This document shows positions 5,638 to 8,637 of a stretch of DNA of 8,637 bases, one piece after another. This DNA is from Chroococcidiopsidaceae cyanobacterium CP_BM_RX_35. GTDB lineage: Bacteria; Cyanobacteriota; Cyanobacteriia; Cyanobacteriales; Chroococcidiopsidaceae. Within the stretch, counting starts at the first letter, position 1. Every line of letters starts with the position of its first letter. Where the stretch lies: the NCBI GenBank assembly GCA_019242465.1, contig JAFAVL010000099.1, forward strand, positions 1 through 8,637, read 5' to 3'. The position numbers were made by a program, and so were the translations under genes. The notes beneath the pieces are model-generated. The model had not been told where the DNA came from. It ran no database searches and worked only from the letters and a program-made list of their open reading frames with translations.

Positions 5638-7158
5638 ATGTCCGAAGCAGAAATCCGTGCCACGCGATTAGAAAAAGTTGAACAGTTGAAGCAATTGGGG
5701 TTCAATCCCTATGCTTATCATTGGGAATTAACCCACCACGCAGCTCAATTGCAGGAAAAATTTGCTGATTTGCCCAGTGGAGCAGAAGTTGATGTAGAAG
5801 TGGCAATGGCTGGTCGCATCCTCGCCCGTCGCGTTTTTGGTAAACTAGCCTTTTTTACTCTACAAGACGAAACTGGCACGATTCAGTTGTACCTGGACAA
5901 AAATCAAATTCAGGCTGCTATGGCAGAAATTGATGCCGATGCTTTCGAGCACCTGAAACATCTTACAGATGTGGGGGACATTCTAGGAGTTAGAGGGAGA
6001 ATTAAACGGACGGAGAAGGGTGAGCTATCTGTTTACGTGCAGCAGTACGCGATTTTAACTAAATCATTGCTGCCCTTACCCGACAAGTGGCACGGGCTTA
6101 CAGATGTAGCCAAACGCTATCGACAGCGCTATGTTGATCTGATTGTTAATCCCCAGGTGAGGGAAACCTTTCGCCGCCGGGCTCAGATTGTAGCTGGAAT
6201 TCGCCGATATTTAGAAAATTTGGGCTTCCTCGAAATCGAAACGCCCATTCTTCAAGCAGAAGCTGGAGGAGCTGATGCCCGCCCCTTCACCACCTACCAC
6301 AATACTTTGGAGATGGATCTGTATCTGCGGATTGCGACAGAACTCCACCTCAAGCGGCTGATTGTGGGCGGGTTTGAAAAGGTATTTGAACTGGGACGGC
6401 TATTTCGCAATGAAGGGATCTCTACTAGGCACAATCCCGAATTCACGACGATTGAAATGTATCAAGCCTATGCCGACTACCACGATATGATGGCATTAAC
6501 AGAAGATATGATTGCCACTATCGCCCAAGAGGTACTTGGTACGCAGCAAGTGACTTACCAGGGTGAGGTCATTCACCTCACACCGCCCTGGCGACGAGCC
6601 ACAATGCACGAGCTAGTGCAAGATGTGACAGGTATAGATTTCAGCCAGCTCCATACTCTTGAGGATGCCGTAGCTGCTGCACGTCAGGTTGGCGTCGAGA
6701 GTACTACAGAACTGAACTCCATCGGGAAGGTACTCAACGAAGTCTTTGAACATAAGGTAGAAGCTACCCTAATCCAACCCACCTTTGTCCTGGATTACCC
6801 GGTTGAAATTTCTCCCCTTGCCAAGCCTCACCGGTCCAAACCTGGACTGGTGGAGCGATTTGAACTATTTGTTGTTGGACGCGAACTCGCAAATAGCTTT
6901 TCAGAACTCACAGATCCAATTGAGCAGAGGCAACGGTTGGAAGCGCAAGCTGCTCGGAAGGCAGCTGGGGATTTGGAGGCTCAAGGTGTGGATGAAGACT
7001 TCCTGACAGCACTTGAGTACGGGATGCCGCCGACGGGTGGAGAAGGGATTGGGATTGACCGCCTCGTCATGTTATTGACAGATGCGGCAAGCATTCGGGA
7101 TGCGATCGCTTTTCCTCTCCTGAAGCCCGAAAGAATTCAAGACGAGCAAGAGGGGTAA
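5638..7158 (+). CDS. lysS: Lysine--tRNA ligase, class II
   Basis: Charges tRNA(Lys) with lysine using ATP, in the cytoplasm; essential for translation. Its 506 residues match the usual bacterial class II LysRS length. A short N-terminal helix ([16 protein letters not shown]) leads into the OB-fold anticodon-binding domain at about 54-146 ([20 protein letters not shown] onward). The catalytic core shows motif 1 ([10 protein letters not shown], 196-205), the lysine-pocket loop [11 protein letters not shown], motif 2 ([18 protein letters not shown], 256-273) and motif 3 ([14 protein letters not shown], 467-480), including its conserved arginine R475. Everything needed for activity is visible. 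The ATG at 5638 opens [17 protein letters not shown], a normal LysRS start, although no strong ribosome binding site precedes it. It is preceded by a terminator-like leader and is transcribed alone. The stop lies 6 bp from the stop of a convergent gene. Confidence 0.97.
   Translation: MSEAEIRATRLEKVEQLKQLGFNPYAYHWELTHHAAQLQEKFADLPSGAEVDVEVAMAGRILARRVFGKLAFFTLQDETGTIQLYLDKNQIQAAMAEIDADAFEHLKHLTDVGDILGVRGRIKRTEKGELSVYVQQYAILTKSLLPLPDKWHGLTDVAKRYRQRYVDLIVNPQVRETFRRRAQIVAGIRRYLENLGFLEIETPILQAEAGGADARPFTTYHNTLEMDLYLRIATELHLKRLIVGGFEKVFELGRLFRNEGISTRHNPEFTTIEMYQAYADYHDMMALTEDMIATIAQEVLGTQQVTYQGEVIHLTPPWRRATMHELVQDVTGIDFSQLHTLEDAVAAARQVGVESTTELNSIGKVLNEVFEHKVEATLIQPTFVLDYPVEISPLAKPHRSKPGLVERFELFVVGRELANSFSELTDPIEQRQRLEAQAARKAAGDLEAQGVDEDFLTALEYGMPPTGGEGIGIDRLVMLLTDAASIRDAIAFPLLKPERIQDEQEG
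7102..7109. repeat. HIP1 octamer GCGATCGC
   Basis: Third HIP1 palindrome in the window, near the 3' end of lysS (codons for DAIAF). Confidence 0.85.
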
Positions 7159-7164
7159 GGGAAA

Positions 7165-7764
7165 TTAGTTAGACACTTCCGCCATCTCAATAACTCGCCC
7201 TTCCATATCCTTGACTAGGAAGTTTAATGGCTTACTATTGCGGACTTTATGCTTTAAGCCACGTAACTCTACGCGCATTAATACTTGCTCTAAACACTCA
7301 CGATCAAAACAAACATGGCGCTGTTGATTTTTTGCCCCTAAACTCGCTCCAGATATGACATGTAGCTGAGCATTCTTTTTAAGTTGATACCAAAGACCTT
7401 CAGTATCACTAGCTAACCTTCTAGTGTTAGTTATGCTAGGAGCCGCAGACATGTAAAGTGGGTTGACTCCTGCTGCTCCCAAAGTCTGTTCATAGTTGTA
7501 GTAATAGTGTAAAGGCACCTCAGCTGCTTGCAGATCTAGCATTCCCTCATACAACTGTCGCGCCACATCTAGGTCAGACACCATAACTGTGTAAACTTTT
7601 GGCGCACTGGTGAGGAACATCCACATAGCGACCGCGTATGCTGCCAACAGCATCACCATGATGCCCTGTGTAGAGAACAGGCTATCAAGTGGCAACCCGG
7701 GTAAAAAGGAACCTAAGGTAAAAGGCGGAATCAGAATTGGGAGCGCACTAACTACTGGAACCAT
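7165..7764 (-). CDS. Membrane-anchored glyoxalase-like (VOC) domain protein
   Basis: A 199-residue protein, apparently conserved in cyanobacteria. After a hydrophobic, proline-rich N-terminus it has a clear membrane helix at about residues 34-52 (GIMVMLLAAYAVAMWMFL). From about residue 57 onward it resembles the vicinal-oxygen-chelate fold: KVYTVMVSDLDVARQLYEGM matches the usual opening strand and helix, and the end (NFLVKDMEGRVIEMAEV) matches the closing 'D-x-x-G-x-x-I-E' strand. A middle segment (LHYYYNYEQTLG, then NAQLHVISGASLGAKNQQRH) is distinctive. Clear metal ligands of glyoxalase I are not all obvious, so the reaction is unknown. I prefer the ATG at 7764 over the TTG at 7770, although neither has a ribosome binding site. 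The stop lies 6 bp from the lysS stop, with no room for separate terminators. Confidence 0.75.
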   Translation of the reverse strand: MVPVVSALPILIPPFTLGSFLPGLPLDSLFSTQGIMVMLLAAYAVAMWMFLTSAPKVYTVMVSDLDVARQLYEGMLDLQAAEVPLHYYYNYEQTLGAAGVNPLYMSAAPSITNTRRLASDTEGLWYQLKKNAQLHVISGASLGAKNQQRHVCFDRECLEQVLMRVELRGLKHKVRNSKPLNFLVKDMEGRVIEMAEVSN

Positions 7765-7810
7765 GAGCAAAATATGGGGATGAACAAGTCGCGATTAAGC
7801 TTGAGCTATA

Positions 7811-7859
7811 GAGTCAGATTACACCTGACACTACTAGTCTACCAATATAAAACTGACTC
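7811..7859. repeat. Inverted repeat GAGTCAG / CTGACTC before the VOC-like gene
   Basis: GAGTCAG (7811-7817) and CTGACTC (7853-7859) are exact reverse complements 35 bases apart. One arm falls inside the candidate promoter spacer and the other downstream of the predicted start, so a regulator-binding pair or an RNA stem are both conceivable. Weak evidence only. Confidence 0.3.
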
Positions 7860-7872
7860 ATTCAATCCCCAA
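7844..7872 (-). promoter_or_regulatory. Candidate promoter for the VOC-like gene
   Basis: On the minus strand TTGGGG (7872-7867), a 17-base spacer and TATATT (7849-7844) form a modest -35/-10 pair. The predicted start is near 7837, giving a leader of about 70 nt to the ATG at 7764. Confidence 0.3.
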
Positions 7873-7911
7873 GACTGTCACCAACCTAGAAACGGCAGAA
7901 CTTTTGTTTGA

Positions 7912-8604
7912 CTATTTTGGTGGTGTGTTGGGTTGCGTTGAACTACCAGGACCAAGCTGTTGTTGCTGTTCGTATGGTGATGGTGTATCCGCTGGCAAGT
8001 TCGGGTTGGTTGGTGAAGCGCTAGATGGACCAGAATGCCCTCTCTTTTTCTTCTCCCCTGTAGGTTTCTGAGGTTGCGTTGAACTACCAGGACCAAGCTG
8101 TTGTTGCTGTTCGTATGGTGATGGTGTATCCGCTGGCAAGTTCGGGTTTCTTGGTGAAGTAGTAGGTGGTATGCTATCAGAGTTTGTCCCTGTAGGTTTC
8201 TGAGGTTGTGTTGAACTACCAGGACCAAGCTGTTGTTGCTGTAGGTATGGTGATGGTGTATCCGCTGGCAAGTTCGGGTTTCTTGGTGAAGTAGTAGGTG
8301 GACCTGAGGGATTATTAGAGTCACTAGGTGGTGGGGTCATGCCACCTCCTGGCATTGGTTGATTCATTGGAGGCGAGGCGGGCGTGGTCTCCGAGGATGA
8401 ACCAGCGCGGTTGTATGGGGGCTCGTTAAAAATACTGGGGTGGGGGTTAGTAGCTGGAGCGCCAGATCTACCAGCCTGGGCCAGATGCTGATTGTGCATC
8501 ATCCGGGGCATTGCCATTGCCGGTAGGCTAACTGCCAGGCTACCAGCAAGAGCCCCAACTAGGGTAACCTGTTTGCGAAACTTGATTATGTGTTGCTTAT
8601 TCAT
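7912..8604 (-). CDS. Secreted Pro/Gln-rich protein with three tandem repeats
   Basis: A 230-residue protein with a classic Sec signal peptide: basic start NKQHIIKFRKQ, hydrophobic core VTLVGALAGSLAVSLP, and probable cleavage after AMA (residue 31). The mature part is low in complexity and rich in Pro, Ser, Gln, Asn and Thr, with no recognisable enzyme domain. Three repeats begin at residues 102, 146 and 193 (periods of 44 and 47), each with the core NPNLPADTPSPY, then QQQQLGPGSSTQP. The second and third are separated by a basic insert, EKKKRGHSG. The last repeat is cut short by the C-terminus NTPPK. It is probably an extracytoplasmic, disordered protein of the periplasm, wall or surface. The ATG at 8604 follows AAGAAGG with five bases between. 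No terminator is seen. I do not recognise a named family. Confidence 0.8.
   Translation of the reverse strand: MNKQHIIKFRKQVTLVGALAGSLAVSLPAMAMPRMMHNQHLAQAGRSGAPATNPHPSIFNEPPYNRAGSSSETTPASPPMNQPMPGGGMTPPPSDSNNPSGPPTTSPRNPNLPADTPSPYLQQQQLGPGSSTQPQKPTGTNSDSIPPTTSPRNPNLPADTPSPYEQQQQLGPGSSTQPQKPTGEKKKRGHSGPSSASPTNPNLPADTPSPYEQQQQLGPGSSTQPNTPPK
7927..8301 (-). repeat. Tandem coding repeats, 132- and 141-bp periods
   Basis: Three in-frame copies lie on the minus strand at 8301-8170, 8169-8029 and 8028-7927. The stretch encoding NPNLPADTPSPY and QQQQLGPGSS is almost identical at the nucleotide level in all three, for about 65 bases, which points to recent duplication or ongoing gene conversion. The periods are multiples of three, so copy-number change would keep the frame. 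Confidence 0.85.
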
Positions 8605-8609
8605 TCATA

Positions 8610-8616
8610 CCTTCTT
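8610..8616 (-). promoter_or_regulatory. Strong ribosome binding site of the repeat-protein gene
   Basis: AAGAAGG on the minus strand lies five bases before the ATG at 8604. It decides this start over the out-of-frame ATG four bases upstream (8608), which would read only Met-Asn-Glu-stop. Confidence 0.6.
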
Positions 8617-8637
8617 GGCAATGAAACCACTTCTGTA

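Noticed and set aside
4510..5640. tRNA genes in the gene-poor region
   Set aside because: I found no segment with a T-loop GGTTCRANNCC and matching acceptor stem; GGTTCGCGCC at 5511-5520 is only part of a short hairpin.
7927..8301. Regularly spaced repeats that could suggest a CRISPR array
   Set aside because: The periods are 132 and 141 bp, the copies are coding and in frame, and the segments between them are not unique spacers of 30-40 bases.
7878..8324. Minus-strand frame of 148 codons rich in His and Leu
   Set aside because: It is an out-of-frame reading of the tandem repeats of the secreted protein; the repeats keep both frames open. The real frame has a signal peptide and a ribosome binding site.

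Overview
This window is cyanobacterial chromosome. The evidence is three HIP1 octamers (GCGATCGC at 3391, 4949 and 7102), a set of small proteins I recognise as typical of cyanobacteria (DUF1815-like, DUF2839-like, a membrane-anchored glyoxalase-like protein and a degenerate DinG-like helicase), and the cyanobacterial style of RecA and LysRS. I cannot name the genus.

Layout. Positions 1-925 hold the 3' five-sixths of recA on the plus strand, cut by the window edge. A convergent DUF1815-like gene (1148-1492, minus) follows. Next come two minus-strand genes that probably form an operon read from 3439 downwards: a 510-residue DinG/XPD-like protein whose ATPase motifs are lost (1907-3439), then a 70-residue single-span membrane protein (1651-1863) with a hairpin terminator candidate just after its stop. 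A divergent M48 metallopeptidase with a C-terminal coiled coil (3541-4509) lies across a 100-bp intergenic region.

Positions 4510-5460 hold no intact gene but are not featureless. I read them as a patchwork of decayed fragments: a 78-codon transposase-like small gene with a one-base deletion (4557-4792, minus); the C-terminal end of a response-regulator receiver domain (about 4880-4969) carrying a 13-bp perfect inverted repeat; a possible TnpB tail followed by two hairpins that look like an IS200/IS605 right end or omega-RNA scaffold (4968-5145); and two overlapping open frames that may be one frameshifted gene (5163-5455).

From 5452 the sequence becomes regulatory. A good sigma-70-type promoter (5452-5479) is followed by two hairpins and a U-rich terminator (5507-5573), which predicts a short RNA of roughly 85-90 nt or an attenuated leader. 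A perfect -10 hexamer for lysS follows at 5575. lysS (5638-7158) is intact and ends 6 bp from a convergent membrane-anchored glyoxalase-like gene (7165-7764, minus). The window closes with a secreted, proline/glutamine-rich protein with three near-identical tandem repeats (7912-8604, minus).

The intact genes cover recombination (RecA), translation (LysRS), proteolysis (M48) and several proteins of unknown role; apart from the helicase-like/DUF2839 pair there is no sign of a shared pathway. The points most worth a second look are the ATPase-dead helicase relative, the putative short RNA before lysS, and the IS605-type remnant. I see no clear new multi-gene system.
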